From Aestuariirhabdus sp049985285 (GTDB lineage: Bacteria; Pseudomonadota; Gammaproteobacteria; Pseudomonadales; Aestuariirhabdaceae): a stretch of 64,000 nucleotides of DNA. The notes under the pieces are model-generated. The model made no database searches. It was not told the DNA's origin and saw only the letters and a list, made by a program, of their open reading frames with translations. The position numbers were made by a program, and so were the translations under genes. Each line of letters opens with the position of its first letter. Position 1 is the stretch's first letter. Below, one piece after another: positions 35,502 to 45,758 of this stretch. The DNA is taken from the NCBI RefSeq assembly GCF_049985285.1, contig NZ_JBNIEU010000003.1:186001-250000 (forward strand). The letters are read 5' to 3'.

Positions 35502-38500
35502 ATGCTTTACATTCATCACTCCAATTTTGCCGAAATTCACCAGGCCCTGATTGCGGATAAAATTCGCGAAGCCCCGTTGTCCAATCCATTGGCCGATGAG
35601 GTGGTGCTGGTGCAGAGCCCAGGTATGGCGCAGTGGCTCAAACTGGGATTGGCTGAAAATCTGGGCATCGCTGCCAACATCCGCTTTCCGCTCCCCTCCA
35701 GTTTTATCTGGCAGCTGTTTACCCGCGTCATTGAGGGTATGCCCGAGGAGTCGGCGTTCAATAAGGAGTCGATGGGCTGGGCGTTGATGCACCTGCTGCC
35801 CCGGTATCTGTCCGCACCCGAGTTTGCTCCTCTGAGGGGTTACCTCGCGGAGGATCATCGGCAACGCAAACGCTACCAGCTGGCGATGAAGGTGGCGGAT
35901 ATTTTCGATCAGTACCTGGTGTACCGGCCCCAGTGGATTCTTGACTGGGAGCGGGGCGAGCCGGGTACCGATGGGGTAGCGGAGCATCCCTGGCAACCGA
36001 TCCTGTGGCGTGCCCTGGTCGCATACAACCGCGAGCGCAACAGTAACGGTGCACACCGGGCCAACCTGCAACAGCGCTTTATTGATGCGCTCCCAACGGC
36101 TTCGGAGCTTGATCTTCCCGAGCGACTGTTTGTCTTCGGCGTCTCGGCATTGGCGCCGCAATATCTGGAGATACTGCACCACCTGGGCCAGCGCTGTGAT
36201 GTCCATATTATGCAGCTGAACCCCTGCCGCCATTATTGGGGGGATCTACAGGATTCCGCGCACCTTCGTTGGCAGCAGGTGGTGGAATCCACAGGGGGGG
36301 ATAATCCGCTGCTCGCCTCCATGGGAAAACTGGGGCGGGACTACCAGGCCCAGTTGCATAGTCTCGATCCTTCGCTCCCAGTGGAGCACGACGAGCGCTT
36401 TGTCGCACGGCCCGAGGATAGCCTGCTGGGTATGCTGCAGCGTGATTTGCTGGACCTGAACAACCGGGGAGAGCTACCGCCGGCGACCCCCCTGCCCGAT
36501 AACAGCCATCATAAAACGCCCCTGCAAGCCGATGATCGTTCGCTGGAATTACACAGCTGCCACAGTCCGATGCGCGAAGTGGAGGTGTTGCACGATCGTC
36601 TGCTGGCGCTGTTCGATGCCGATCCTTCGTTGCAACCGAGGGATGTGCTGGTGATGGTCCCCAATATCGACAACTACAGTGCGTCTATTCAGTCCGTGTT
36701 TGGTAGCGGCACCGGCAATCGCACCCAGGATATTCCTTGCTCCATCGCGGATCGTGGTGTGCAGCAGGAGAATCCGTTACTGGTCAGTTTTTTCCAGCTA
36801 CTGGCGGTACCGGGCAGTCGTTTCGAGGTGACAGCTTTGTTGGATATTCTCGAAGTGCCGCAAGTGATGCAGCGCTTCGAGTTGCAGCAGGATGAGTTTG
36901 ATGAGCTGCGCGACTGGATTCGCGGTAGTGGTATTCGCTGGGGGCTGGACCCGCAACAGCTGCAGCGGGCCGGACTCTACCCCCAGCACCAGAACAGCTG
37001 GCGCTTCGGATTGCGGCGGATGTTGCTGGGCATCTCCCGCCGAGAGCGCGAAGGCAGCTTCGCAGGCATCCAGCCCTTTGATGGTATTGAGGGGCTGGGG
37101 GCGCAGAAGCTGGGTAAGCTGATCGATTACCTGGAACAGCTCGACCAGCTGCAGCGATCCTTGGCTACCCCGGCCACCGCGCCTGTGTGGCAGCAGCGCT
37201 GTCACGATCTGCTACAGGCATTTTATAGCGATGATAGCGATACCGAGTTCAGCTTTCGGGTGATTCGCCGTGCCCTTGATCAGCTGGTGGTCCGGTTGAG
37301 ATCGGTTGGTTTTGACGAGGAGCTGTCCCCGGAAGTTTTTCTGGAGCATTTGGAAGGCATATTGCAAGATGACGGAGGCTCACACCGGTTCCTGGCAGGG
37401 CAAGTCAACTTCTGCACCCTGATGCCGATGCGCTCGATTCCGTTTCGGGTGATCTGCCTACTGGGTATGAACGACGGTGCCTATCCGCGATCGTTGCCCC
37501 CGATGGGATTCGACCTGATGGCACTCAAGCCTCGCCTCGGCGATCGCTCCCGGCGGGACGATGACCGCTACCTGTTTCTGGAAGCACTATTGTCTGCTCG
37601 GGAAAAACTCTATATCAGCTATGTTGGACGCAGTATCCGCGATAACAGCGATCAGGTGCCATCGGTCCTGGTGACCGAACTGCTGGAATATTGCCAGCAG
37701 GGGTTTGTTACCCGCAACGCGCTTGAATTACCTCAGAGTAACAGCGCGAAGGCGTTGCTAGATAGCCTGCAAAGGCAGCACAGCCTGCAGCCGTTCGGGG
37801 TGGAAAACTTTATTAGTGATGCGGATGCAACCAACCATGATGTTAGCTACGATCAGCGTTGGTTAAGCGTGGCCCGCACGCTGGATGAACACCATCGGGC
37901 AGGCGTTGGCCAGCCGCAGCCGCCTTTTTGTGGCGAGCCTCTTCCTATTCCCGAGGGAGAAGCGCTCAGTGGTAATGTGATAGTAGAACTGCCGGCGTTT
38001 AATCGGTTATTCGAAAATAGCGCGCGCTATTTCTTCAACCATCGACTTCGCGTATTTTTCGATGATGTCGAGGCGATGGAGGAGGACGATGAACCCTTCG
38101 CCGAAGACTACCTGTTGCGCTATCAGGCCTGTACTGAACTGGTGGAGCAGCAACTGCAAGGCGATAGCACACCGGGATGGGAGCAGAAACTACGTTTGTC
38201 CGGGGCGCTGGCCCATGCCGGTTTCGGGCAGGCACAGATGAACGGGTGGGTACAGCGCGCCCAGAACCTGAGTGAACCTCTGCGGGAGTTGCGCTGCGGA
38301 CCCGAGCACACAAAGCCCCTGGACCTGCAGCTGCCTTCGGGGCGCTTGGTGGGACGAATTGGCAACCTGTTTGCCGGCGACCGTCTGGTGTTGTGGCGGG
38401 CCGGTAACCTGCGCGACGCTGACAGCTTGCGCCTGTGGTTGCAGCACCTTGCGTTGAATGCCAGCGGAACACCCACCCAATCCTGCTTTGTCGCCATCGA

Positions 38501-38861
38501 CAACTGTGCCCATCTAGGGGCCATCGATGATCCCCTCTGGGCGCTGGAACACCTCGAGAAACTGATGCAACTCTATCTGCAAGGGCAGCAGCAACCCCTC
38601 GATCTACCGTTGAAGTCGGCCATGGCCTGGGTGCGGGCCCACGACAAAGAGGAAGATGAAGAGGCGCGCTGGAATCGGGTAGCCGGTGCCTGGGATGGAG
38701 ACTTTAATCCCGGAGACTCTGCCGATGACTATTGGTCGCGGGTGTTTCCCAGCCTGGGCGCCCTGCGTACCAGTGAGTTTACATCGTTGTCGGAGCAGGT
38801 GTTGCTGCCCATGCTGCAGCAACTTGAGGTTAAGAGATCCAAAGCGGAGAAACGCTCATGA
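35502..38861 (+). CDS. recC: Exonuclease V subunit RecC
   Basis: 1119 residues, the normal RecC length. Opening MLYIHHSNFAEIHQAL, then VVLVQSPGMAQWLKLGLAENLGI and FPLPSSFIWQLF as in the family. RecC is the helicase-like, catalytically dead subunit that recognises Chi. Its C-terminal half carries a degenerate nuclease-like fold, with GMNDGAYPRS and DDRYLFLEALLSAR. It overlaps recB by ATGA. No ptrA gene lies between recC and recB, unlike in E. coli. Confidence 0.96.
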   Translation: MLYIHHSNFAEIHQALIADKIREAPLSNPLADEVVLVQSPGMAQWLKLGLAENLGIAANIRFPLPSSFIWQLFTRVIEGMPEESAFNKESMGWALMHLLPRYLSAPEFAPLRGYLAEDHRQRKRYQLAMKVADIFDQYLVYRPQWILDWERGEPGTDGVAEHPWQPILWRALVAYNRERNSNGAHRANLQQRFIDALPTASELDLPERLFVFGVSALAPQYLEILHHLGQRCDVHIMQLNPCRHYWGDLQDSAHLRWQQVVESTGGDNPLLASMGKLGRDYQAQLHSLDPSLPVEHDERFVARPEDSLLGMLQRDLLDLNNRGELPPATPLPDNSHHKTPLQADDRSLELHSCHSPMREVEVLHDRLLALFDADPSLQPRDVLVMVPNIDNYSASIQSVFGSGTGNRTQDIPCSIADRGVQQENPLLVSFFQLLAVPGSRFEVTALLDILEVPQVMQRFELQQDEFDELRDWIRGSGIRWGLDPQQLQRAGLYPQHQNSWRFGLRRMLLGISRREREGSFAGIQPFDGIEGLGAQKLGKLIDYLEQLDQLQRSLATPATAPVWQQRCHDLLQAFYSDDSDTEFSFRVIRRALDQLVVRLRSVGFDEELSPEVFLEHLEGILQDDGGSHRFLAGQVNFCTLMPMRSIPFRVICLLGMNDGAYPRSLPPMGFDLMALKPRLGDRSRRDDDRYLFLEALLSAREKLYISYVGRSIRDNSDQVPSVLVTELLEYCQQGFVTRNALELPQSNSAKALLDSLQRQHSLQPFGVENFISDADATNHDVSYDQRWLSVARTLDEHHRAGVGQPQPPFCGEPLPIPEGEALSGNVIVELPAFNRLFENSARYFFNHRLRVFFDDVEAMEEDDEPFAEDYLLRYQACTELVEQQLQGDSTPGWEQKLRLSGALAHAGFGQAQMNGWVQRAQNLSEPLRELRCGPEHTKPLDLQLPSGRLVGRIGNLFAGDRLVLWRAGNLRDADSLRLWLQHLALNASGTPTQSCFVAIDNCAHLGAIDDPLWALEHLEKLMQLYLQGQQQPLDLPLKSAMAWVRAHDKEEDEEARWNRVAGAWDGDFNPGDSADDYWSRVFPSLGALRTSEFTSLSEQVLLPMLQQLEVKRSKAEKRS

Positions 38862-41800
38862 GGGGCAATACCCCGACTCGTCCTCTGGACCCGCGACAGC
38901 TTCCGCTGCAGGGCGTCCAGTTGATCGAAGCCAGTGCCGGTACCGGCAAGACCTATACCATCACCTTGCTTTATCTGCGGGCGCTGTTGGCGGTGGGCCG
39001 CGACCAACCTTTAAGCTGTGATCAGATTTTGGTGGTGACCTTCACCGAAGCCGCCACGAGCGAGCTACGCGACCGTATACGCCGCCGCATAGTGGAAGCG
39101 CGTCAGGTGATACTGAGCGGCCAGTGCGAAGATGCCGCGTTACAGGATATCCTCGCCGCCTCTCCCCTCGATGACCGTGAAAAAACAGGGCGGCTGGAGC
39201 AGGCCGCGCGGCAGATGGACGAGGCTGCCATTTACACTATTCACGGTTTTTGCTGGCGAATGCTGACCCGTAATGCCTTCGAAAGTGGCGTCCTGTTTAG
39301 CAGCGAATTCACGATGGATGAGCGCCCGCTCAAAGCCCTTGCGGTGAACGACTTCTGGCGCCATAACTTTTATCCCCTCGACGATGAGCTGGTATCTATT
39401 GTTCACGGTCTGTGGAAAACACCACAGGAGTTGTTGTCTGATATAAACAATATGATCAGTGCTCATGATACTGAGTTGGTGCCCAAGCTTGAGGGGGCTG
39501 ATTTGCTATCGTTGCACAGCGCCCACCGGGAGCGGATAGAAGCGTTTAAAGCTGCATGGCTGCAAGCTTGCGAGGATATCCAGAGTTTGATTGGAGCATC
39601 GGCAGTAGATAAACGCTCCTACTCCAGTAGATATTTACCAACCTGGTTGCAGGGCGTCAGCGACTGGGCGCTTTCCGCTGAGCTAACGTTACCTAAGAGC
39701 CTCGATAGATTTAGTCAGCAGGTGTTGATCGAAAAAACCAAAGAGGGAGGGGAGCCGCCGCGCCACAAATTGTTCGACAGCGTCGATGAACTGCTCATTG
39801 AGCAGCCTCCCTACAAAGCGCTGCTACGGGGGCAGGCCATTAAATTTGTGCGCGAGCACCTGCAACGACAGAAAGAGCATCACGCGTTAATGATGCCCGA
39901 CGATTTGCTGAGTCGTTTCGCCGAAGCGTTGTCCGGTGAACGTGCCCAGGAGTTGGCCCAGCGCATCCGCTCGCTTTATCCGCTGGCGCTCATTGATGAG
40001 TTTCAGGATACCGACCCGTTGCAGTATCGTATCTTCAGTGCCCTGTATGACTTCAAACGCGCGAGTGATACCGGGTTGTTGATGATCGGTGATCCCAAGC
40101 AGGCGATCTACAGCTTTCGCGGTGCCGACATTTTTACCTATATGCAGGCCCGCGACAGTGCCGCAGGCGCCTACAGTATGGGGACCAACTGGCGCTCGAC
40201 CCAGGCCATGGTGGATGGGGTCAACGCGCTGTTCGGTTTCTCCCAATCGCCCTTTATCTACGACCAGCAGATCGCCTATGAGCGGGTGAAGGCCGCCGGA
40301 AAATCCGATACCGCGCCACTGCTGGTTGAGGGTGCCGTGGTTAGTGGCCTGTGTATCTGGCAACATCCTGCCGGCGATACGGGTGTGGCTGCCGGGGATA
40401 TTCGTCAGACCTTTGCCCGATCCACGGCGCTGGAGATCAGCCGTCTGCTGGCCCAAGCCTATGCTGGCCGAGCCGTTATCGGCGATCGTGCCCTGCAACC
40501 GGGGGATTTCGCGGTACTGGTTCGATCCCGCTTTGAAGCCCGCATCGTGCGAGAAGCGCTGGCGGCCCAGCAGATCGACGCGGTGTTTCTGAGTCGTGAT
40601 ACGGTGTTTGCGACCCCGGTCGCGCGGGATCTTTTTCGGGTGCTGATAGCGGTGAGCGAGCCTACCAACGAGCGCCTCTTTAACGCCGCCCTGGCGACCT
40701 CGTTGCTGAACTACAGTGCAGCAGAGCTGGATCAGTTAACCCGTGATGAGGCGCGCTGGGAGTCGATGCAGCAGCTCTTTATCGATGCCCGAGCCCGATG
40801 GCAGAAGCAGGGAGTGCTGCCGATGCTGCACCAGTTGATGCGCGAGCTGGGGATTGCCGAGTCGCAGGTGGCAAAAGATGAGGGCGAGCGTAACCTGACC
40901 GACCTGCTGCACCTGGGGGAGTTGCTGCAGCAGGCAAGCCTCGAGATGGAGGGCGAGCACGGTTTGTTACGCTGGTTTGTGCAGCAGCTGGCGGCGGAGG
41001 GTGAAGGCACCGACGATCAGCAGCTGCGCCTGGAAAGCGACCGCAAGTTGGTAAAGATCGTTACCATTCACAGCAGCAAGGGGTTGGAGTACGGGGTCAC
41101 TTTTTTGCCCTTTGTCAGCTGCCATAAAGACCGGAAAAGTTCCCACTACCATGAAGCGGGACACCGTTATTGGGACCTGAGCGACAGTAAGTCGGCGCAG
41201 GAGAAGGCCGACAAGGAACGCCTTTCGGAAGATCTGCGCTTGCTCTATGTTGCCCTGACCCGCTCGATCTACGCCTGTTATATGGGGGTGGCCAACCAGG
41301 GCAGCAAATCCAGTAGCAACCTGCCCGACAGCGCAATCGGGTACCTCCTTAACAGCGCCGGTCAGGGCTCGCTCGCAGAGGATGGGTTGGGCCGTCAGTT
41401 GCAACGCCTGCAGCAGTACGCGCAACAGGAGTTCGGCGACAACGGGTTGCAGCTTGCACCGGCACCGCTAGAGGATTGCCCCCCGCCACAGCCTCCGCGT
41501 ACAGCAGCACCGGTGCTGGCCGCCCGTACCTTTAGCGGCAAGATTACTCGTGACTGGCGTATTGGCAGCTATTCGGGGCTGATTACCTATGGCGCGCCGG
41601 CACCGGTCCGGGCAGCCGACCTGCCAGGTTACGACCCGGAGTTGCAACACGAACAGGTGCAGGGTGCTTCCGGGCCCGCGCTGCCAACCGAGATGAGCGC
41701 GTTCAACTTTCCCCGTGGAGCCCAGGCGGGTACCTTTCTCCATAGTCTGTTTGAGGAGATGGAATTTGATACGGCCGATGGGGGTGAGCTTCATAGCATG

Positions 41801-42424
41801 CTGGCGTCCAGGCTGCAGCGGGAGGGTTACGATTCGGCGTGGGTGGAGCCGCTCGGTGATTGGCTACTCAAGGTATTAGCCAGCCCGCTGCCCGATCATG
41901 CCGATAGGTTTTCACTGAGCCGCGTGGCGAACAATAAAAAACGGGTCGAGATGGAGTTTCTGCTACCGGTGGCAGGACTCGATGCCCTTGAACTTAATGG
42001 GTTGCTAAAGCGCTACGGTCACCTGCCTGTCGGTGCCGTCCCCCCCCTCAGCTTCCAGCGCCTAAAGGGGATGCTCAAGGGTTTTATCGACCTGGTTTTT
42101 GAGCACGAGGGGCGCTATTTCGTGCTCGACTATAAATCCAACCACCTCGGAGATCAGCTGCAGGATTATTCCCTCCCGGCCTTGCAGCAGGCGATGCTTG
42201 AACACCGTTATGATCTGCAATATGTGATCTACACGCTGGCGCTGCACCGCTACCTGAAAACGCGGTTAGTCGATTACGACTACGAGCAGCACATGGGGGG
42301 GTGTTATTACCTGTTCTTGCGCGGCATGGCCGATGGTAGCGGGGAGCAGGGGATCTATTTTGATAAGCCCGACGGCGAACTGATTGCGGCCCTCGATGCA
42401 CTGTTGGAGACTGGCGATGAGTGA
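38858..42424 (+). CDS. recB: Exonuclease V subunit RecB
   Basis: 1188 residues. UvrD-type helicase domains begin IEASAGTGKTYTITLLYLRA (Walker A); motif II LIDEFQDTDPLQY (about 372), GDPKQAIYSFRGAD, then VTIHSSKGLEYGVTFLPF and LLYVALTRSIYACY. The C-terminal nuclease domain carries GTFLHSLFEEMEF and the catalytic FVLDYKSNHLG. RecB is the 3'-5' helicase and the only nuclease of the complex. All catalytic motifs look intact. The stop overlaps recD. Confidence 0.97.
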   Translation: MRGNTPTRPLDPRQLPLQGVQLIEASAGTGKTYTITLLYLRALLAVGRDQPLSCDQILVVTFTEAATSELRDRIRRRIVEARQVILSGQCEDAALQDILAASPLDDREKTGRLEQAARQMDEAAIYTIHGFCWRMLTRNAFESGVLFSSEFTMDERPLKALAVNDFWRHNFYPLDDELVSIVHGLWKTPQELLSDINNMISAHDTELVPKLEGADLLSLHSAHRERIEAFKAAWLQACEDIQSLIGASAVDKRSYSSRYLPTWLQGVSDWALSAELTLPKSLDRFSQQVLIEKTKEGGEPPRHKLFDSVDELLIEQPPYKALLRGQAIKFVREHLQRQKEHHALMMPDDLLSRFAEALSGERAQELAQRIRSLYPLALIDEFQDTDPLQYRIFSALYDFKRASDTGLLMIGDPKQAIYSFRGADIFTYMQARDSAAGAYSMGTNWRSTQAMVDGVNALFGFSQSPFIYDQQIAYERVKAAGKSDTAPLLVEGAVVSGLCIWQHPAGDTGVAAGDIRQTFARSTALEISRLLAQAYAGRAVIGDRALQPGDFAVLVRSRFEARIVREALAAQQIDAVFLSRDTVFATPVARDLFRVLIAVSEPTNERLFNAALATSLLNYSAAELDQLTRDEARWESMQQLFIDARARWQKQGVLPMLHQLMRELGIAESQVAKDEGERNLTDLLHLGELLQQASLEMEGEHGLLRWFVQQLAAEGEGTDDQQLRLESDRKLVKIVTIHSSKGLEYGVTFLPFVSCHKDRKSSHYHEAGHRYWDLSDSKSAQEKADKERLSEDLRLLYVALTRSIYACYMGVANQGSKSSSNLPDSAIGYLLNSAGQGSLAEDGLGRQLQRLQQYAQQEFGDNGLQLAPAPLEDCPPPQPPRTAAPVLAARTFSGKITRDWRIGSYSGLITYGAPAPVRAADLPGYDPELQHEQVQGASGPALPTEMSAFNFPRGAQAGTFLHSLFEEMEFDTADGGELHSMLASRLQREGYDSAWVEPLGDWLLKVLASPLPDHADRFSLSRVANNKKRVEMEFLLPVAGLDALELNGLLKRYGHLPVGAVPPLSFQRLKGMLKGFIDLVFEHEGRYFVLDYKSNHLGDQLQDYSLPALQQAMLEHRYDLQYVIYTLALHRYLKTRLVDYDYEQHMGGCYYLFLRGMADGSGEQGIYFDKPDGELIAALDALLETGDE

Positions 42425-44393
42425 TAATGGATTCGAGCAGGCTCGGGATAGTGGTGCAACGGCTAGCGTTAACACGACGCCGGCCTCCAGCTCCTCGCTC
42501 GCCTTGTCGCTACAGGCGCTGCGCAGGGAGGGGCGGATCAGCGCCCTCGATTGGCACTTTGCCCGTTTTATGGTTGAACTGAATGGGCAACCCTGTGACG
42601 AACTGCTGCTGGCCTCGGTGTTGCTCAATACCGAATTGGCCAAAGGCAATGTCTGTATTGACCTGGGGACGATCGCAGGGGATTGCGGCCTGCCGTTGCG
42701 GGAGTGGCCCGATGTGGGTCGCTGGCGTGGGGCGCTGGCCGCGGTTGCGGCGTACACCGATGGTGTGGTGTATGAGGTTAAGGGAAGCTGGCAGCAGGCG
42801 GCACAGGATTCTATTTCCCAACCGCTGGTGCTGGATGGCTCACGTCTTTATCTCAATCGTTACTGGCAATATGAGTGTGGTCTGGCGCTGAATCTTCGCA
42901 AGCGCGCCATGGCCCCCTCACTGGTTGATGCCGCCTCCTTGCAGGCATCGCTTAAACGCCTCTTTGGCTCGGACAAAATTGAGCTGGATTGGCAGCAGGT
43001 GGCCGCGGCTATTAGCGTAACCCGTCGTTTCAGCGTCATCAGTGGCGGGCCGGGGACCGGAAAAACCACCACGGTCACCAAGCTGCTACTGGCGACCGTA
43101 GAGCAGTATCGCGAGGCTCATCGAGGCGCTCCGCGAATTCGATTGGCGGCTCCCACCGGTAAAGCAGCGGCGCGGCTTACCGAATCGATCAAACAGGCCA
43201 AATCCTCCCTGCAGGCAGACCCGCAGTTGCTGGCTGCCATTCCCGAAGAGGCGTCCACCCTGCATCGATTGTTGGGGTGGCAGGGCGGCGGTGGCCGTTT
43301 TCGTCACCATCGGGACAACCCCTTGCTGATCGACCTGCTGGTGCTGGACGAGGCCTCTATGGTGGACCTGCCGATGATGGCACACCTGCTGGAAGCGTTG
43401 CCGGACGATGCACGCCTGATTTTGTTAGGGGATCGTGACCAGTTGGCGTCGGTAGAAGCGGGCAGCGTACTGGGCGATATCTGCGGTCAAGGCGTTCCCG
43501 CTTATTCAGAGCCCCAGTGGCAGCAGTTGGCGGCACTCTGTTCCGACCCTCGCCTGGCAGAGCCTTCAGCGCAGATGCCCCGTGCACCCATCGCGTCGAT
43601 CAACGACAGCATCGGCCTGCTACGCCACAGTTACCGCTTTGCCGGTGACAGCGGTATCGGTCGCCTTGCGGTAGCGGTTAACGCTGGCGACGGTCTCCAG
43701 GCTCGCCAGCTACTGGACTCCGGCCCCGCTGACCTGAACCGCTTTCAGGTGAGCCAGCAGGACTATCGACAGATGCTGGAACGGGCGGTGGAGGGTTACG
43801 CTCCCTACCTGCAACAACTGCAGCATGAAGATGGATTTGATCCGTTGGCGGTGCTTGGCGCCTTCGGTCGTTTTCAGCTCCTGTGCGCTCTGCATCAAGG
43901 CGACTATGGCGCAGAGGGGTTAAATCTTCGGGTCGAGCGGGCGCTGCGCCAGCACGGGCTCATTGTCGGGGACGGCCTTTGGTATGTGGGGCGCCCGGTG
44001 ATGGTAACCCGCAACGATTACGGTATGCGGTTGTTTAACGGCGACATCGGCATCGCCATGCCCGATCCACAGCGCGGCGGAGAGATTCGGATCTGTTTCG
44101 AGAGTGCCCAGGGGCAGCTGCGCTGGATTACCCCTGGTCGTTTGCCCCAGCACAGTACTGTTTTTGCGATGACGGTACACAAATCACAGGGCTCGGAGTT
44201 TGATCACCCTCTGCTGGTGTTACCGCCGGAGCACTCTGCGTTGATCAGTCGCGAGCTGCTTTATACCGGTATTACCCGAGCGCGCAAACGGCTGGATCTG
44301 TTTGTCAGTGATGCGGTACTGGAGCGGGCCCTGCGCACCCGTACCCACCGGGTGTCGGGGTTAGCGGAACGGTTGTGGCGGGAGAAGCACTAG
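42417..44393 (+). CDS. recD: Exonuclease V subunit RecD
   Basis: 658 residues from ATG 42417, which overlaps the recB stop (ATGAGTGA). Superfamily 1B helicase: Walker A ISGGPGTGKTTTVTKL (about 206-221), LVLDEASMVDLPMMAHLL, LLGDRDQLASVEAGSVLGD, and C-terminal MTVHKSQGSEFDH with TGITRARKRL. RecD is the fast 5'-3' motor of RecBCD. The order recC-recB-recD with overlaps implies stoichiometric translation. Confidence 0.96.
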   Translation: MSDNGFEQARDSGATASVNTTPASSSSLALSLQALRREGRISALDWHFARFMVELNGQPCDELLLASVLLNTELAKGNVCIDLGTIAGDCGLPLREWPDVGRWRGALAAVAAYTDGVVYEVKGSWQQAAQDSISQPLVLDGSRLYLNRYWQYECGLALNLRKRAMAPSLVDAASLQASLKRLFGSDKIELDWQQVAAAISVTRRFSVISGGPGTGKTTTVTKLLLATVEQYREAHRGAPRIRLAAPTGKAAARLTESIKQAKSSLQADPQLLAAIPEEASTLHRLLGWQGGGGRFRHHRDNPLLIDLLVLDEASMVDLPMMAHLLEALPDDARLILLGDRDQLASVEAGSVLGDICGQGVPAYSEPQWQQLAALCSDPRLAEPSAQMPRAPIASINDSIGLLRHSYRFAGDSGIGRLAVAVNAGDGLQARQLLDSGPADLNRFQVSQQDYRQMLERAVEGYAPYLQQLQHEDGFDPLAVLGAFGRFQLLCALHQGDYGAEGLNLRVERALRQHGLIVGDGLWYVGRPVMVTRNDYGMRLFNGDIGIAMPDPQRGGEIRICFESAQGQLRWITPGRLPQHSTVFAMTVHKSQGSEFDHPLLVLPPEHSALISRELLYTGITRARKRLDLFVSDAVLERALRTRTHRVSGLAERLWREKH

Positions 44394-44432
44394 GGAGTTG
44401 ACGCCCTGCTGGCCGCTTCCGCCGAGATCGAG

Positions 44433-45617
44433 TTACAGGTAGTTGCCCCAAAGGGTTTCCATCGCCGGTTGCAGGCTGCGGTATTTGCCGTAGGGCTCGA
44501 CGCCGACGATCTGCAGCCCATCTGTTTCCAGGTCGCGAGGCTGGGGCTTGGCCAGAGGATGACTGTTGGCGGCCACCAAAGCGGTCACTTTGGGTAACTT
44601 CATCTCTTTGTTCTGTTCGACAACCACCGCGACCTCGCGGTTGCTTAGGCGCACCAATGAACCACAGGGATAGATACCCACCCGTTTGATAAAGCGCTCC
44701 ACCAGATGTCGGTCCAGTTTCTGGTCGCCTTCGGTGTAAAGCACTCGCAGGGCGCTGTTAACGGTGCTCTCTTTGCGAAAAGCGGTAGGGCGGGTTATGG
44801 CGGTGTAGGTGTCGGCGATGGACATGATGCGTACCGGAATACTGAGTTGGGCACTGCCAACACCATCGGGGTATCCGCTGCCATCGAGACGCTCATGGTG
44901 GTAGCGTACCAACGCCAGCCATACGGGGTCGTCGATGCCCTGTTCCCGCAGCAGAGCTTCCCCTTTATCCGGGTGCTGGTGAATCAGCTCCCACTGCTCA
45001 TCGCTGGGTTTTTCTGCTTGCTGGTGCAGGGCATCCTGCATGGAGATAATGCCGAAGTCGTGGGTCAGGGCACCCGCGATCATCGATACCCGCTCCAGCT
45101 GGGTGATGTGTTCGCCTTTAGCGATCACCTCGCAGATCACCGCACAGTGAAGAGCGTGGATCAGGCCGTAGTGGTTATCGTGGTCCATCTGCAGCGCGGC
45201 CAATACGGTATCGGAGCGTCGCTGGCACTGCAGCTGAATATCCAGTGCCAGCTGTAGCACCTGATAGCTGAAATCGACGTTTTGCTCTTTTTGCGAGAGA
45301 TTGAATAACTGGAACAGGCGATTCAACCACTGGCTCACGAGCAGGAAGATGTCCTCATCCTGCTCTTTTCGGTTACGGCTGCTGCTGGTTGCGGCGGGAC
45401 GGTAGCTGTCGTGGTTCTGGTTGCTTCTGCTAAAGCTGGATCCCGCCGACACGCGATCAACGTATCCTTGCTTGAGCAGGATGCGTTGCTGGCGATCGGT
45501 GGTGATCATGCGCCCTTTGCGCAGCAACAGATCTCCGCCGGAATTAAAAATGGACTCGGTGAGGGGGCTACCGATTTCGATATCGCTAACGCTCACTCGA
45601 ACAAATCGTTGACTCAT
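44433..45617 (-). CDS. HD-GYP domain protein with DUF3391-type N-terminus, variant HD motif
   Basis: About 394 residues from ATG 45617, which lies downstream of the predicted promoter. An N-terminal DUF3391-like part (about 1-100) precedes an HD-GYP domain with ALTHDFGIISM, IHQHPDKGEALL and RYHHERLDGSGYPDG. HD-GYP enzymes hydrolyse cyclic di-GMP. Here the usual HDIGK motif reads HDFGI: the histidine-aspartate pair is kept and the lysine is replaced. Activity is therefore uncertain. The GYP signature and downstream metal ligands look intact. Confidence 0.85.
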   Translation of the reverse strand: MSQRFVRVSVSDIEIGSPLTESIFNSGGDLLLRKGRMITTDRQQRILLKQGYVDRVSAGSSFSRSNQNHDSYRPAATSSSRNRKEQDEDIFLLVSQWLNRLFQLFNLSQKEQNVDFSYQVLQLALDIQLQCQRRSDTVLAALQMDHDNHYGLIHALHCAVICEVIAKGEHITQLERVSMIAGALTHDFGIISMQDALHQQAEKPSDEQWELIHQHPDKGEALLREQGIDDPVWLALVRYHHERLDGSGYPDGVGSAQLSIPVRIMSIADTYTAITRPTAFRKESTVNSALRVLYTEGDQKLDRHLVERFIKRVGIYPCGSLVRLSNREVAVVVEQNKEMKLPKVTALVAANSHPLAKPQPRDLETDGLQIVGVEPYGKYRSLQPAMETLWGNYL

Positions 45618-45650
45618 GGGTATCCAGACAGCAGTCATTAACAGGCGACC

Positions 45651-45680
45651 AGTATAAGATAAAAATCGAGCGCCGGTCAT
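45651..45680 (-). promoter_or_regulatory. Promoter of the HD-GYP gene
   Basis: On the minus strand, ATGACC (45675-45680), 18 bases, then TATACT (45651-45656). The predicted start of transcription near 45644 excludes the longest reading frame and favours ATG 45617. Confidence 0.45.
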
Positions 45681-45696
45681 GTGTTCATTGTTGGAC

Positions 45697-45702
45697 TATA
45701 AT
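45697..45702 (+). promoter_or_regulatory. -10 element of the small exported protein gene
   Basis: TATAAT 57 bases before the ATG at 45759. The -35 position overlaps that of the opposing HD-GYP promoter. An 8-bp hairpin ACTTCTTC / GAGGAAGT at 45713-45734 lies in the predicted 5' leader. Confidence 0.45.
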
Positions 45703-45758
45703 CCCAGCGATCACTTCTTCAGGGACGAGGAAGTCGTTGTTGAGACGAGGACAAAAAC

